Part shown: in pieces, positions 1 to 10,323 of the stretch
How positions within the stretch are numbered: position 1 is the stretch's first letter
Layout: every line of letters starts with the position of its first letter
DNA from: Branchipolynoe longqiensis
Taxonomy: Eukaryota; Annelida; Polychaeta; Phyllodocida; Polynoidae
Assembly: GCA_030323885.1 (NCBI GenBank)
Contig: CM059193.1
Coordinates: 57,122,042-57,186,041 of the forward strand
DNA: 64,000 nucleotides
Direction of reading: 5' to 3'
Notes under the pieces: model-generated
Told to the model about the DNA's origin: nothing
Seen by the model: the letters and a program-made list of their open reading frames with translations, nothing else
Databases searched by the model: none
Made by a program: the position numbers and the translations under genes

Positions 1-80
1 TGCAAGGATGATACTTCTAAAACCCAATTTAGTATTTAGTTAGTAAAATGATAGACTGCATCCTACTCCGCCTGAGACAA

Positions 81-151
81 GACTGGATGGCCGAAGGAGT
101 TGAGCGTCCGTCTCCCTGGTTTGGTGGATCGTGCGATTCGAACCCCCGGAT
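81..151 (+). mobile_element. SINE head fragment (tRNA-derived, subtype 1b)
   Basis: The stretch has a tRNA-like A box (TGGCCGAAGGAGTTGAGCG) and B box (GATTCGAACCC) and matches the head of the SINEs at 3499-3845, 23607-23940 and 55558-55890. Only the head is present; the SINE body does not follow. Confidence 0.7.
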
Positions 152-159
152 TTAAACCC

Positions 160-360
160 TGTTAAGAATAACTGGTTGTTTGGCCGTCTCCAGTTACTCC
201 TCTTATACTCACTACTATCAGCACGATCTTGGCAACTGTTTGCCAGTCTCCCTCCACTAAATACCAAAACACAACTCATAAGAAGAAAGGGAGTCTAGTC
301 ACACAAGATTGACAGTGATAAGGTTGAGCTTTATTGCTACAACTCTTGTTCACCTACTAG
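160..360 (+). repeat. Dispersed repeat R1, copy 1
   Basis: This resembles 12362-12545: both contain CTCATAAG..AGAAAGGGA, then CAAGATTGACAGTGA, GCTTTATTG and TGTTCACCTACTAG in the same order. It may be part of an LTR or another transposon; the ends are not resolved. The CAAAG-type TIR element starts exactly where this copy breaks off. Confidence 0.5.
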
Positions 361-734
361 CAAAGACCCTATAATACTAAAATGGCTCACTCAGCCCGTA
401 CTGTGTAATCAAAATGATCAAACCCACCACTTGGAGCGCTGGCTGTTCTCTTGGTTAAACAGATACTATATTATATGTATAAATGTATATATGAATGTGA
501 AAGATGTGTGATGATGATGATGATGCTGATGATGATGTGTATTTGTTCATAGCAATTTCATATTGATGTGTATTCACACTTACCTATCTCATGTATAATA
601 TAATTGTATGTGTTTACATGTGAAACACCAACCAGCAGCCGGGCTGATCAAACCCACCACAAGGTCACACTGCAAAATTGACATTACCATGGGAGAGATA
701 GGGAGTGAGCCGTCTTAGTAGTATAGGGTATTTG
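361..734. mobile_element. TIR element M1, copy 1 (MITE)
   Basis: The 374-bp element has imperfect terminal inverted repeats reading CAAAGACCCTATAATACTAA at the left and CAAATACCCTATACTACTAA at the right (reverse complement). The same element occurs at 10324-10692. It has no coding capacity. The target duplication is not evident in this copy. Confidence 0.75.
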
Positions 735-1486
735 ATATATATATGTATAAACACTCAAAGCAGTTACTTCGAACTAAAGTATTGCTTACGTTAGTTTGAA
801 GTAACATTTTTTAAATACATATATTTACAAAATACTACAACAAACCCTGTTGTAAAAGTACAACAAAGCGCCCCTGTTGTATGGTGCTCTACCTATAGAC
901 GGATGATATCTACAGGTACCACAAAACCACGCCTCATCTGAACGGGCGCTCTATATACCATGTTAAGAATAACAGAGGCAAGACAATTGGGAATATATAA
1001 TATATATATATATGTGTATACAAAGACTTTATGTCAAACTAATGTAATTATATTAATAAAAGACACTTTTAAAAGTTACTTCAAACTAAAGTAACCTATA
1101 TTTTAATTATAAACCTAATTTATTCACCTAAAAATATGGCAGAAACTCAAAACCATCACACTACGTAACTTTAATTTCAAATGTCAGCTCCCCAACAATC
1201 TCCACTCCACACTCTCAAAAGGAGCTCTCTGGCCTTGGTGAAGAGGTATCTGCCGTTAATAATATCAGCAGGCCTTTGAGGTCGGAGGACCCCCTTTGGC
1301 TGTTTGAAAACAGGCTGTACCTAATGATGGCAGGCTGCCAATTGTTAGTTCTTTTCGCACTGTCTTCAACACGCAATGTACATATGTGATGTATAACTCG
1401 TTAATCGAATATTATTTTGAATGGAGTCCACCTGTATTGTCAGCCTGTTGCTACCAAATTTATATATCGCTATGAATTATCCAGGT
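735..1486. other. AT-rich intergenic DNA, no gene seen
   Basis: I see no supported gene. The stretch holds several scattered copies of a 'GTTACTTCAAACTAAAGTAAC'-like inverted motif (around 765-805 and 1072-1095) that recurs at 1750-1765 and 23275-23290, so it is probably old transposon debris. Confidence 0.5.
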
Positions 1487-1780
1487 GGTTAAAGCTGCAT
1501 AGTCTGATGAAATATCAAATTTTCAAAACCAAACCAATTATCTAGATTTGATTTTACATATCGAACTTATGTAGATACTGATGATGTACTTATTAAGCAC
1601 TTGTTTCTGCGTAGAAGGCAATACTGAGTCAATTTAACAGAACCTGTTACTGCAGAAATCTATGGTGTCAGAGTTTTGGCAAGCATGCCAAAACTAATTT
1701 TCCATGTTTGCACCCAAAATATCTAAAAGGTTTTCCATTTAAAATAAAAGTAACTTTGAACTAATGTAAAGTAGATACTA
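1487..1780 (+). repeat. Dispersed repeat R4, copy 1
   Basis: The reverse complement of this stretch closely matches 23262-23560, sharing blocks such as GCATAGTCTGATGAA, TTTCAAAACCAAA, GTGTCAGAGTTTTGGC and AAGCATGCCAAAAC in the same order. It is an unclassified interspersed repeat. Confidence 0.65.
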
Positions 1781-2174
1781 GTGATCGATCTAAATATACT
1801 TATCTCAGAAAAAATACAGAAATTCAAAACCATCGGACTATGCAACTTTAACTAAATATAAGACAGCCGCTGATGATGATATGTTTTATGTTGGTGTATT
1901 ATTATTACATTATTGTGTACTTGTGGCAGCAATCGAGCGGATATGCTAGGCTTGCAAACACTGGCTTTGTTAATTGCTCGCACCACTGGCTGGAGTGCGT
2001 TGGATACCAGCATGGGGGGGGGGGGCGAGGGGGGGCTAACGGCTCAGGGGAGGTCACCTTCACCCATGCTCCCCTAATATCTACCTCACTTGCACATAGT
2101 TTTGACTTAATATAGCGGAGGGTCCAGCCAGAGATAGCTCAACCATATTAATTGTATTGTCCTCTTGTTAGTTT

Positions 2175-2491
2175 CTTTTGTTTTACATCCTAGCAACATC
2201 TAAGGTCACCGACTCGTGACTGTGTGCACTCCTGACGACTTTATAGTGCTGCCCCACTGGGAAATCAGGCCACTGGCACCATGACCTGATATCCCACTCA
2301 GTCACATTATCCTGACACTGAGCTAACCAATCCTTGCCCCATCCTATTATTATGTATTAATGCTTAGTGCTAAGCTAGGAAGCGACAACTATCAATTTCA
2401 AAGTTATTGGTTTGATTCGACTGGGAACCAGACTCCCGACCTTCCGCACGCGAGGCCAGTGCTCTACAGATTAGGACAATGCGCCCGGTCC
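2175..2491 (-). mobile_element. tRNA-derived SINE (family 1a)
   Basis: The body runs from a TTTTACATCCTAGCAACATC tail through the ATCCCACTCAGTCACATTAT block to a tRNA-like head on the minus strand with B box GGTTCCCAG. The head ends in GCGCATTGTCC, slightly degenerate. It is a dead, polymerase III type retroposon. Confidence 0.8.
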
Positions 2492-2680
2492 TCTCATTAC
2501 ATAATAGATCAATAATAGTGTTATATTACATGGTATCTACCCATGAATCAGTGTGACAGTGATTTGATCCTAATTATCTTAATCTGTTACCCTAAAAGTG
2601 TGCAAATGTGTGTAACTCCGAAAGCATTAACTGAATATGAATAACACGATAGATACACTCAGGTTATTCATGAACTGAAC

Positions 2681-2990
2681 GGGGTCGCCTATTCGGTAAG
2701 AATGCAGGCATCGCGCTTGGAAGGTCGGAGGTTTGACTACCGCCAGAGTCAAACAAATGACTTTCAAAATTGATACTTGTCACTACCTAGCCTGGCGCTT
2801 TCTATTACTAGGATAAGGCAAGGACTGGGTAGCACAGTATCAGGATAATGTGACTTGGTGGGAAATTGGGTCATGGTGACGGTGGCCTGGTCTCCCAGTG
2901 GGGAAGCACTATAAGCTCACAATGAGTGTGCACTGCCACAAGTCGGTACGCATCCTGATATAACTTTAGCTGTTGCCAGGATTTAAAATG
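2681..2990 (+). mobile_element. tRNA-derived SINE (family 1a)
   Basis: The tRNA-like head (GGTCGCCTATTCGGTAAGAATGC ... GGTTTGACTACC) is followed by the family body (CTTCCTAGCCTGGCGC-like, AAGGACTGGGTAGC, ATAATGTGAC) and the tail ATCCTGATATAACTTTAGCTGTTGCCAGGA. It is diverged from the other copies. Confidence 0.8.
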
Positions 2991-3103
2991 CAAAACAAGC
3001 AAAATCAAAGTTATCCTTGCATCCCATCAAATAAGATATGTTGTTATTGTTATTTATTGCGAAATATATTGCGAAAGCTTCACAACAATTCAATATTGCT
3101 ACA

Positions 3104-3390
3104 TCATTTAAATTGAGTATGTTTATCTATGTGTATATGTTTATGCCTGTGTCTATGTATGTGTATATGTCTTTGTCTATGTCTGTGTCTATCTATGGAG
3201 GGAAGCTGATTCTGTGCCCATTTGCTGACCATGTCCAGCCCATCACACTCCTGCAATCCCATAACCAGGTCACACACAGGAGGAGGGGCCTGCACAGTGG
3301 GACAGTGGTACAATGACACAGTGGTGCAATGACACAGTGGTACAATGACACAGTGGTGCAATGGCCACACACCCATATAAGAATCATTCA
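3104..3390. repeat. Low-complexity TG/TCTATG stretch and CAATGACACAGTGGTA repeats
   Basis: 3120-3200 is built of TATGTGTATATGTTT-like words, and 3296-3365 holds four tandem copies of a 16-bp word, ACAGTGGTACAATGAC. Open frames here are repeat by-products. Confidence 0.6.
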
Positions 3391-3498
3391 GATCATATAA
3401 GAATCATTCAGATATTATGCAACGCTTGAAGTCTAAGGCTGCTGAGTGGGCAGTGTGGCTCAGGGGCACTGGCTGTGACAGAGTGGAAGCTGCTAGAT

Positions 3499-3845
3499 TT
3501 GTTTGTTGTTGTTTTACATCCTAGCAACATCTAAGGTCATATCAGAATGGGTACCGACTTTTGACAGTGCGCACACCTGGCAAATTTGTAGTGCTGCCCA
3601 ACTAGGAGACCAGGCTGCCAGCACCATGACCTGATATCCCAGTCAGGAAATTATCCTGACATTGAGCCAACCAGTCCCTGCCCTATCCTAATAATGCCAA
3701 GCGCCATGCTAGGAAGCGACAAGTATCGATTTTTAACTCATTGGTTTGACTCAACCAGGGTTCGAACCCACAAACCTATGGGTTGGATCCCCCGATGTTC
3801 CAAAACAGGAGACAAACACTCAACTCATTCGGCCATCCCGTGTGG
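3499..3845 (-). mobile_element. tRNA-derived SINE (family 1b)
   Basis: A full-length copy with the TTGTTTGTTGTTGTTTTACATCC tail side, the complete family body and the 1b head (CTCATTCGGCCATCCCGT) on the minus strand. The B box region GGGTTCGAACCC is intact. It lies 90 bp left of the Harbinger transposon. Confidence 0.85.
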
Positions 3846-3950
3846 TCGATGCTGTCATATATGCACAGGGGGTGTTACTATGGTTACAAGGGCGGTCAGA
3901 CCTATCGCAGCAACCAGCGCAGTGTGTCTACTAATGGCCCTGTCACATTA

Positions 3951-4160
3951 AGGCGTATGGCGGGAGCGTATTGAAAACCTACGTAAGTCCTACGGATGCC
4001 GGCCTATGATGACCTTTGGTGACCTCCCAGGTGGGTTTGAGTATGTGGAACCTATGAGGAGCGTATGGGAGCGTGCTGTGACATTTTTTGACGGTTTTGA
4101 TTGGCATGTGGAGAGTATGACTATTTTAGGAGCGTATGAGGAGCGTATGCGTAACCTATG
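3951..4160. repeat. Left subterminal motif array of the Harbinger element
   Basis: The words GGCGTATGG, GGAGCGTATGGGAGCG and GAGCGTATGAGGAGCGTATG recur, along with degenerate AACCTATG words. They match the right array in inverted orientation and lie directly upstream of the accessory-gene TATA box. They are candidate sites for the MADF protein or the transposase (inference from the known subterminal binding of the Myb-like protein of Harbinger elements). Confidence 0.7.
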
Positions 4161-4203
4161 CGCGACCTATGTTATCTCTGCGGTCCGCCGCCTGGTGGCT
4201 CCT

Positions 4204-4216
4204 GGGTATATATAGC
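4204..4216 (+). promoter_or_regulatory. TATA box of the Harbinger accessory gene
   Basis: GGGTATATATAGCC lies about 35-40 bp upstream of the ATG at 4249, leaving room for only a short 5' leader. Confidence 0.65.
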
Positions 4217-4248
4217 CTGCAGCAACAGTCTCCCCTCACTCTGCGACC

Positions 4249-6345
4249 ATGCCTGCTAAGAGGAACACCACTGCTGCTGCTGCTTCTGCTACTGCTACTA
4301 CTACTACTACTACTACACATACTACTGCTACTACACCAGCCTCCAGAGCTGCTGTGACTACAGGAGGAGGACTAGGCCGTGGGAGAGGCAGACTTTACAA
4401 TGCTCTCCATCACCAGCCTCCTCACCTGCCTCGCCACTCTCCAGAACACCACTCTCCAGAACACCACTATCCACTGGAGGACCTGGAGATGCAAGTGGAG
4501 AGGTCTACGATGCAACGCTGGCATCCCCGCTCCAGCTCGCCATCTCCTGCCTCTCGGGGCAGTTCACGGGCGTCGTCCGCTGCCTCCGCCGCCACCACCG
4601 CCTCCAATGCCTCCACCAGCACCAGTGGCCTCTCAGCGTCAAACAGACGGAGGGCCAAGAAGAGCGACTGTTCTCTGTCGGTGTTCAAGGAGGATCAAAT
4701 GTTGGACTTCCTCCAGGAGAACCCCATCATGTGGAACATGAAGCTCACGGATTACCGCCGCTCAGACAGAAAGGCCAAGATGTGGGAGGACCAGGTGACA
4801 CTTCTGGGGACCACAACAGTCCATCTCCAGAAGTGGTTCAAGTCGCTCAGGGACACAAACACGCAGCTCCACAAGAAAAAAAGCGGGAACGGAGCCGCTG
4901 AGCTGACTGAGCGGGAGCAGTGGATCCTGCGCAAGTTTGGGTTCCTGCGGTCCGTCGTCCGTCACCGATCGGAGCCCTGCAGGAGTGTAAGTACATAATC
5001 TTTTATCGTTCTGACAAGTGTGACCGTTAGTATTCTCGTAAAACCGCTCGTATTCTAAGTTTGTTATGTTATGCTTTTGTTGTATTTATGTAAATATTCT
5101 AGTAATTTGTTAAATGTTATTTATTTCTTTAATGTTGAGTTGTTGTGTAGTTGTTCTTAAATCGAGATATTGACAATAGATGTATCAAGATATAATCGTT
5201 ATAAATCCATGTTTGCATTTAACATTAATTATTTTTGCTTTAAATATTTTTGATTTACTGTTGACTTGTCGTGTCTTTTGTCGAAATATCGATTTGCGTT
5301 CACGTTACTTATGTTATTTTATGATTTTGTTTTGCAGTTGGCCGCTCCTGTCGCGGCTCCGCAGCTAGATCTCAGCGTGGAGGAGAATGTCCCGACCAAT
5401 GTGGAGGTGGCGATGGATGAGGAGCTTCCACCCACTTCCCCCACTACATCGCAAGAGCGGGGAAAGGGGAGAGAGAAGCGATCTGCCCCAGTCGACGACA
5501 ACCTCCTCGCTGCCATCCACAAGAGGTTCGACGAGTCTGGGGACATCCTCAAGGTGATGCAGCCGCCTCTGACACCGACGGTGACGGTGACGAAGTGAGT
5601 GGCATTCGCCAACTATGTGCGGGACATGATCCTCACAATGCCGGAGGAGCGGTTTGTGTCTGTTTGCGGTCCACTCAACCGCATGGTGTTGCACCATCTG
5701 GAGGATGAGGAAGGAACATTCGTGGGCCCGGTGGTTTGTGTGGCTGCTCCTGCGCCTGGACCTGCTTGTGCACCTGCTCCTGGACCTGCTCGTGTGTCTG
5801 CAAGTGAGGCATACCAGCCTCAACCCCACCAGTGGACTCACCAGCCACCACTGGCATCACCATGGGCTTCACAGACACACGAGTATGTGCAGCGCTATAT
5901 GGGGCAGCCGCACATTCATCATTAGCCACAGCCACCTCTGCCAAGTCTTCCGCCTCAGCCTCTACCTCCAACCTCCGTGGGTCACGAGGCGACCGCAGCT
6001 CTGCTGGTAGTACGGCTGTCATCGCCACACACTGCCGGACAACTACAGACATTAGGGATGGCGGGGCACACGAGGGGCTCTCCCGGAGTCGTGGTGCGCG
6101 CGGGTGCTCCGCCCACTGTGGGTGCGGCATGGCCGGGGACTTGAGCTGCCGCAGACATCGCGACTCCGACACACGGCGACCCCACCCAAGTGAACTTGTC
6201 TGAGTCGGCCAGCCCAGAAGGACTATTGAACTTGTCGGGGCTGTCCGGGATATCTGGCATGTTGGGCGCAAATTTGGACCTATTCCCCTCGTCAGCCACA
6301 CAGTCGCCAGCTGATGCCACTTCAAATGGCAAGGGAGAGAAGTGA
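4249..6345 (+). pseudogene. Harbinger accessory MADF/Myb-like DNA-binding protein, disrupted
   Basis: In PIF/Harbinger elements this second protein binds the element ends and helps the transposase enter the nucleus (family knowledge). Exon 1 is 4249-4986 (246 codons) and ends at donor AGT|GTAAGT. The 351-bp intron 4987-5337 ends TTTTGCAG. Exon 2 starts at 5338 in the same frame (phase 0). Residues 1-135 are low-complexity Thr/Ser/His. Residues 147-213 look like a MADF/SANT trihelix domain with spaced aromatics (W162, W179, W195), followed by a basic stretch. Exon 2 is acidic, then contains a helical segment (FANYVRDMILTMPEERFV) and a Pro-rich tail. The frame stays protein-like to 6343 but is cut by TGA 5596-5598, TAG 5923-5925 and TGA 6142-6144. 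Each stop is explicable by one C-to-T change. A donor-like GAA|GTGAGT overlaps the first stop, so alternative splicing cannot be excluded. Confidence 0.75.
4987..5337 (+). other. Intron of the Harbinger accessory gene
   Basis: It begins GTAAGT and ends with a T-rich tract and TTTTGCAG. It is strongly AT-rich between two GC-rich exons and keeps the frame (phase 0). Confidence 0.75.
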
Positions 6346-6481
6346 ATGTAAATATGTGTAGATATGTAGTCTGTTTTTATTTATCTTTGTACATTTGTAT
6401 GTATATATGTATATATATTGTATGTTTATATATTGTTTGTACATTTTTATGTATATATGTAAATATGTGTCAAGATGTGTA

Positions 6482-6495
6482 AATAAATAAATATA
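6482..6495 (+). terminator. Poly(A) signal of the accessory gene
   Basis: AATAAATAAAT lies about 140 bp after the terminal stop at 6343-6345. Confidence 0.5.
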
Positions 6496-6624
6496 CTGTC
6501 AATTTAAATTTTTGTGTCCGCGTTCAGTAAAGGCATGCCATCATTTAATTGTTATACATTTAAAGTACAATTAAAATATAAATAAAAACTTAAAATATTT
6601 ATAATAAATATTAAGGACACAAGT

Positions 6625-6935
6625 CCCTACCCTATCTTTCTCCTTCCTTCCCCTTTCTCCCTCCCCTCCCTCTCTATCTCTCTTCCTCTCTCCCTCCCTC
6701 TCTATATCTCTCTTCCTCTCTGTCTATCTCTCTTCCTCCCTCTGTCTCTCTTCCTCCCTCTCTATCTCTCTTCCTCCCTCTCTCTATCTCTGTTCCTCCC
6801 TCTCTCTCTCTCTGTTCCTGCCTCTCTCTATCTCTCTTCCTGCCTCTCTCTATCTCTCTTCCTCTCTCTCTCTCTCTTCCCCTCCCTCCCTCCCTGCCTC
6901 CCTCTAACTCGTCTCCCCCTTTCTGTCTCTGTGTC
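6625..6935. repeat. CT-rich microsatellite (TCTCTCTTCCTCCC)n
   Basis: A polypyrimidine tract fills the spacer between the two convergent Harbinger genes. The minus-strand Arg/Glu/Gly-rich open frame here is repeat-derived. Confidence 0.9.
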
Positions 6936-7096
6936 ATTCTATTTTTCCCTGTGTTCTTAGTATGTATGTAAAAGATTAATTCATGTAAAAAGAGGAGATT
7001 CATTACAATTACATTAACTAGATGACTTTAAATTAGGGAGCGAAAGAACGTAACAGACATGTAAAATTGTGTTTTCATATGTATAAAATGATATCG

Positions 7097-7102
7097 TTTA
7101 TT
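7097..7102 (-). terminator. Poly(A) signal of the transposase gene
   Basis: AATAAA on the minus strand lies about 160 bp past the transposase stop. Confidence 0.45.
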
Positions 7103-7262
7103 TTACTAGACATATAAACATACTAGCATCTCATATAACAGGAGACATGTCACAACATCACAGACATGTAAATAAGCGATAACAGTACAGTGTCAAGAAA
7201 AGCACATAAGTTTGCAAAAACAGTACACAGACACAGCGCATACAGACTGATAAAATGTTTTG

Positions 7263-8567
7263 TTAGATCATCCTGTCTCGCCATGACAGTGCTCCGGGGG
7301 GTGAGACGACCCAGTCTTTAATTACATTGCGCTGTTCCTTTCCTAGCTTGGACGCGGTGTTGGGGTTAACAGGTAGAACGTGAATGTCAGGAAGGTTGTG
7401 GCCCTCTCGCCAACCTCCAGGCACAAAGTTGTTGTTGGCTGTCTCAGGACGATCCAGCTGCATGTTCTGTAGCGCTGGGTAGCGTGTCCTCATGAGGTTG
7501 TGCAGAACAATGCATGCCTTGACGATGATCTTCACGTTGGAGGGGTGGTGCTGCATAGTCGTCAGCAGCACTTGGAAGCGGTTGGCTAGAATGCCAAAGG
7601 CATTCTCCACCACTCTCCTAGCTCGGGAAAGCCGGTAGTTGAAGAGTCGCTCGTCATTGGTCAAGCCCCTCTTGCCGTACGGCTTCATCATGGTCGGCCG
7701 CAGGGCAAAGGCGTCGTCACCGATCAGAAAATACGGCACATCCTTCTGGCCGTGGACGAGCGGTTCAGGGTTCGGAAAGCCGATGGTGCCACCTTCTGTG
7801 CCCGCCTTCAGCTCGGAGGCGTTGTAAATCTGGGCATCGGACGCGGAGCCCAAACCGCCAATATCTGCCCAGATAAATTTGTAATCCGCATCTACAAGCG
7901 CCAACAGGACCACGGAGAAAAAGCCCTTGTAGTTGTAGTAGAGCGACCCACTCTTTGGAGGGCACCGGCAGGCGATGTGCTTCCCATCCAGAGCGCCACA
8001 GGTATGGGGGAAGTTCCACCTCTCTGAAAAGAGGTCCGCGACGGCACACCACCCTTCTGCAGTCGTCGGACACGTCATGAGCTCGGCCATGTACTCGTCG
8101 ACGATGGCCTTACAGACTTCACGCACTATCAGCGACTGTGTGTTGTGGGACACCCTCCACCCAAACTTCATGGAGGAGTATTTTGTGCCAGATGCCAGGT
8201 GCCGCAGAGTAAGTGCTATTTTCAGCGCCGGCTCGAGCGGCACCCTGAATGTGGTCCGTTTTTTGGCGATCCTCGGTCCCACTCGCGCCACAATCTCGTC
8301 AAACAACTGGGGAGGCAGCCGCATGAAGTTCACAAACGATGCGGTGTCCTCGCTGCGGAGCTCGACCATCAGCTTGTCGAACAAGCCAAACTGTGGCCGC
8401 CTCCCAATCCAGGGTCTGACCCACACTGATCGTCGCCGCCGCTCCCTCCTCCTTCGTCTCTCGATACGGGACGCCAGAAGAACCATGAGGTATAGACCAA
8501 GCTCATGGTGATAAAGGGCAAAGCTGTAGAAAAGCTGGAACTGTACTTGCAGTGCCTGGGCATCCAT
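7263..8567 (-). CDS. PIF/Harbinger DDE transposase
   Basis: The protein (434 aa) cuts and joins the ends of Harbinger elements in the nucleus. I chose the ATG at 8567 (MDAQALQV) because the TATA box at 8618-8626 lies downstream of the longer in-frame ATG at 8633. After an Arg-rich patch (residues 35-52, a possible nuclear signal) comes a helix-turn-helix-like segment (about 108-155). The DDE_Tnp_4-type catalytic region follows, with D194 in GALDGKH, D244 in GSASDAQIYN and E321 in RRVVENAFG, and the conserved LIGDDAFALRP and FNYRLSRAR motifs between. The length is normal for the family and no stop or frameshift is seen, in contrast to the accessory gene. It may still mobilise the related short elements in this window, but their motif arrays differ (inference). 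Confidence 0.93.
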   Translation of the reverse strand: MDAQALQVQFQLFYSFALYHHELGLYLMVLLASRIERRRRRERRRRSVWVRPWIGRRPQFGLFDKLMVELRSEDTASFVNFMRLPPQLFDEIVARVGPRIAKKRTTFRVPLEPALKIALTLRHLASGTKYSSMKFGWRVSHNTQSLIVREVCKAIVDEYMAELMTCPTTAEGWCAVADLFSERWNFPHTCGALDGKHIACRCPPKSGSLYYNYKGFFSVVLLALVDADYKFIWADIGGLGSASDAQIYNASELKAGTEGGTIGFPNPEPLVHGQKDVPYFLIGDDAFALRPTMMKPYGKRGLTNDERLFNYRLSRARRVVENAFGILANRFQVLLTTMQHHPSNVKIIVKACIVLHNLMRTRYPALQNMQLDRPETANNNFVPGGWREGHNLPDIHVLPVNPNTASKLGKEQRNVIKDWVVSPPGALSWRDRMI

Positions 8568-8617
8568 CCTGTATGAGCAGCAGAGCAGGAATGACCGAAG
8601 AAGGTGTGCGTCACCTT

Positions 8618-8626
8618 TATATCCCG
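8618..8626 (-). promoter_or_regulatory. TATA box of the Harbinger transposase
   Basis: GATATAAAGG on the minus strand lies about 50 bp upstream of the ATG at 8567. It sits just inside the right motif array, mirroring the arrangement at the left end. Confidence 0.65.
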
Positions 8627-8637
8627 AGACCATAGGT

Positions 8638-9060
8638 TGGGCATACGCTACTCATATGCTACTCATACGCTTTGCATACGTCCCCATATGCAACTCGTAG
8701 GTTCTGCGGATCCTGCATACGCCCGAGATACGCCCGTGACGCAAGTTGAGCGTATGAGTAGCGTACGCTGGCATACCCCTAGCATATGCCAGCATACCCC
8801 CAGCATACGAGGAGCGTATGCCGGCGTATGAGAAGCGGATGAGTAGTGTAAGAACCATATGCCCCCCGTAGGTCGAGATTTGTTTAGCATGCACAAACAA
8901 ATTTGGGTGGACGGACGCGAGAAAGCGTATGGCGGCGTACAGCGGCATAGGCCGGCATAAGCCGGCACATGATGGTGTATGCGGAGCGTACGCATAGTGT
9001 ACGCATAGCGTATGCGTAGCTTATGGCGGTGTATGATGGTGTATGCCGACGTATATGACG
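8638..9060. repeat. Right subterminal motif array of the Harbinger element
   Basis: Dozens of GCATACGC/GCGTATG-type words occur (for example GAGCGTATGCCGGCGTATGA and GGCATACCCCTAGCATATGC). They are the inverted counterpart of the left array and lie immediately upstream of the transposase TATA box. Confidence 0.75.
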
Positions 9061-9246
9061 TAAAGCGCCTACGCCGCCGTACGCTCCCGCGAAAAACCCT
9101 AATGTGACAGCCCCTTAAGGAAGTGGCGTGTTGGCGGCGGTAGACATGGTCAAGTCACTCTCTGGGATAGCCACGTGATCAGATTTAGCTGAGTCAGCAG
9201 GATAACGAGAATACAATGTGGAAGGAGCGATGGGATTGCTTGATTG

Positions 9247-9300
9247 ATTCTTGGGGTTTTATGCCCTAGCAACATCAAAAGGTTATATCAGGATGGGATT
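9247..9300 (-). mobile_element. SINE family 1 tail fragment
   Basis: TTTTATGCCCTAGCAACATC...GGTTATATCAGGATGGGA is the 3' end of the family 1 body only. Confidence 0.65.
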
Positions 9301-9599
9301 TGACTTTGAACGGGAGGATGACGAACTAACCGCAAAGCCATCCCATGTAGGAGGGACTGGACCTGGGATAGGTGGACGAGGAAGAAGTGGGTGGTGGGAG
9401 GAGGGGCGGGGGGGGGGGAGGTGATTCTCGAATATACAAACCTAGAGAGCATCCACAGCCTGTGGTTGATTGTGACAATACGTTTTGAAAAGGGTGTTCA
9501 GAGTTACACTGCATGGTTCCTCAGGAAAGCCTAAACCTGAAAAAAAAAGAAAAAAAGCACAACACAAAAACTAAATCAAACCGACTCTAATGTATAGTG

Positions 9600-10250
9600 A
9601 AGACATGTAGTAGTCTAGTACATAGACAATGAGATGTAATTTACAGTATTGAAGGTAATGGTAATATACTTTGTACTTTTATTTTCGTATTTATTAGTTC
9701 TATGGTAATAGTAATGTATATATATGTAATGCGGCTCATACGTATTGTACTTCAACTTTCTCCTTTTTCATGTAGAAAAATGACTGATATAAATATCAAC
9801 TTGTGTGTACAATGATCATATAGAAATAAATATCTTCTTTTTCTTAAAGCCTCAATGAATATCTATCTATAAATGATATAAAAATATGGAATTCACTTGA
9901 TAATAATATTAAATGTTCCAAGAACATATATATGTTTCAATGAATGTATAAAAAGAAAATCTTTAAGCTTTACCGGAGTGAAAATACATAGTAGTCTAGT
10001 ATATAAACAATGAAATGTCATTTACACTATTAAAGATAATATACTTTCTACTTTCAATTTTAAAATGTATTATTTGTATTGTATTAGCAATGTATATGTG
10101 TTATTTGTAACTGGGGAAAGCACCTCATAAGTAGCCCCCCCCCTATTGTACTTCTGCTTTCTCCCTTTCCATGCAAAACATTACATACATGATACATAAA
10201 TATCAGCTTGTATGTACAATGATCATGTGGAAATAAATAAATCTTAATAT
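9600..10250. repeat. Tandem pair of a ~250-bp AT-rich repeat (R5)
   Basis: 9600-9848 and 9985-10250 share the same order of blocks: GTAGTCTAGTA, TATAAACAATGA, AATATACTTT, GTACTTC..CTTTCTCC, ATAAATATCA, TGTACAATGATCAT, GAAATAAAT. Both end at AATAAA. Origin unknown; possibly a duplicated 3' UTR or retroposon end. Confidence 0.65.
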
Positions 10251-10323
10251 TAATCTTAATCTTAGTATATGAAATAAATTAAAGCTCTTTTGAACAGACC
10301 ACACACATACGCTTGCATTTCAA

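Larger units (their letters stand above)
3935..9115. mobile_element. Autonomous PIF/Harbinger transposon
   Basis: The element is 5181 bp long. Its ends read TGGCCCTGTCACATTA (left) and AGGGGCTGTCACATTA (right, reverse complement), flanked by TAA at 3932-3934 and 9116-9118, the 3-bp TWA duplication typical of PIF/Harbinger. It has the two genes known for the superfamily, an accessory MADF/Myb-like protein (plus strand, 4249-6345) and a DDE transposase (minus strand, 7263-8567), transcribed towards each other. Between the termini and each TATA box lie arrays of GCGTATG/GCATACGC words (3951-4160 and 8638-9060). The transposase frame is open, but the accessory gene has three in-frame stops, so this copy probably cannot move alone, although it could still supply transposase (inference). 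Confidence 0.9.

Noticed and set aside
4379..6325. Overlapping frames on both strands inside the Harbinger accessory gene
   Set aside because: Shadows of the GC-rich exons; they lack domain features and splice logic.
7639..8511. Plus-strand frames across the transposase
   Set aside because: Antisense shadows of the transposase gene.
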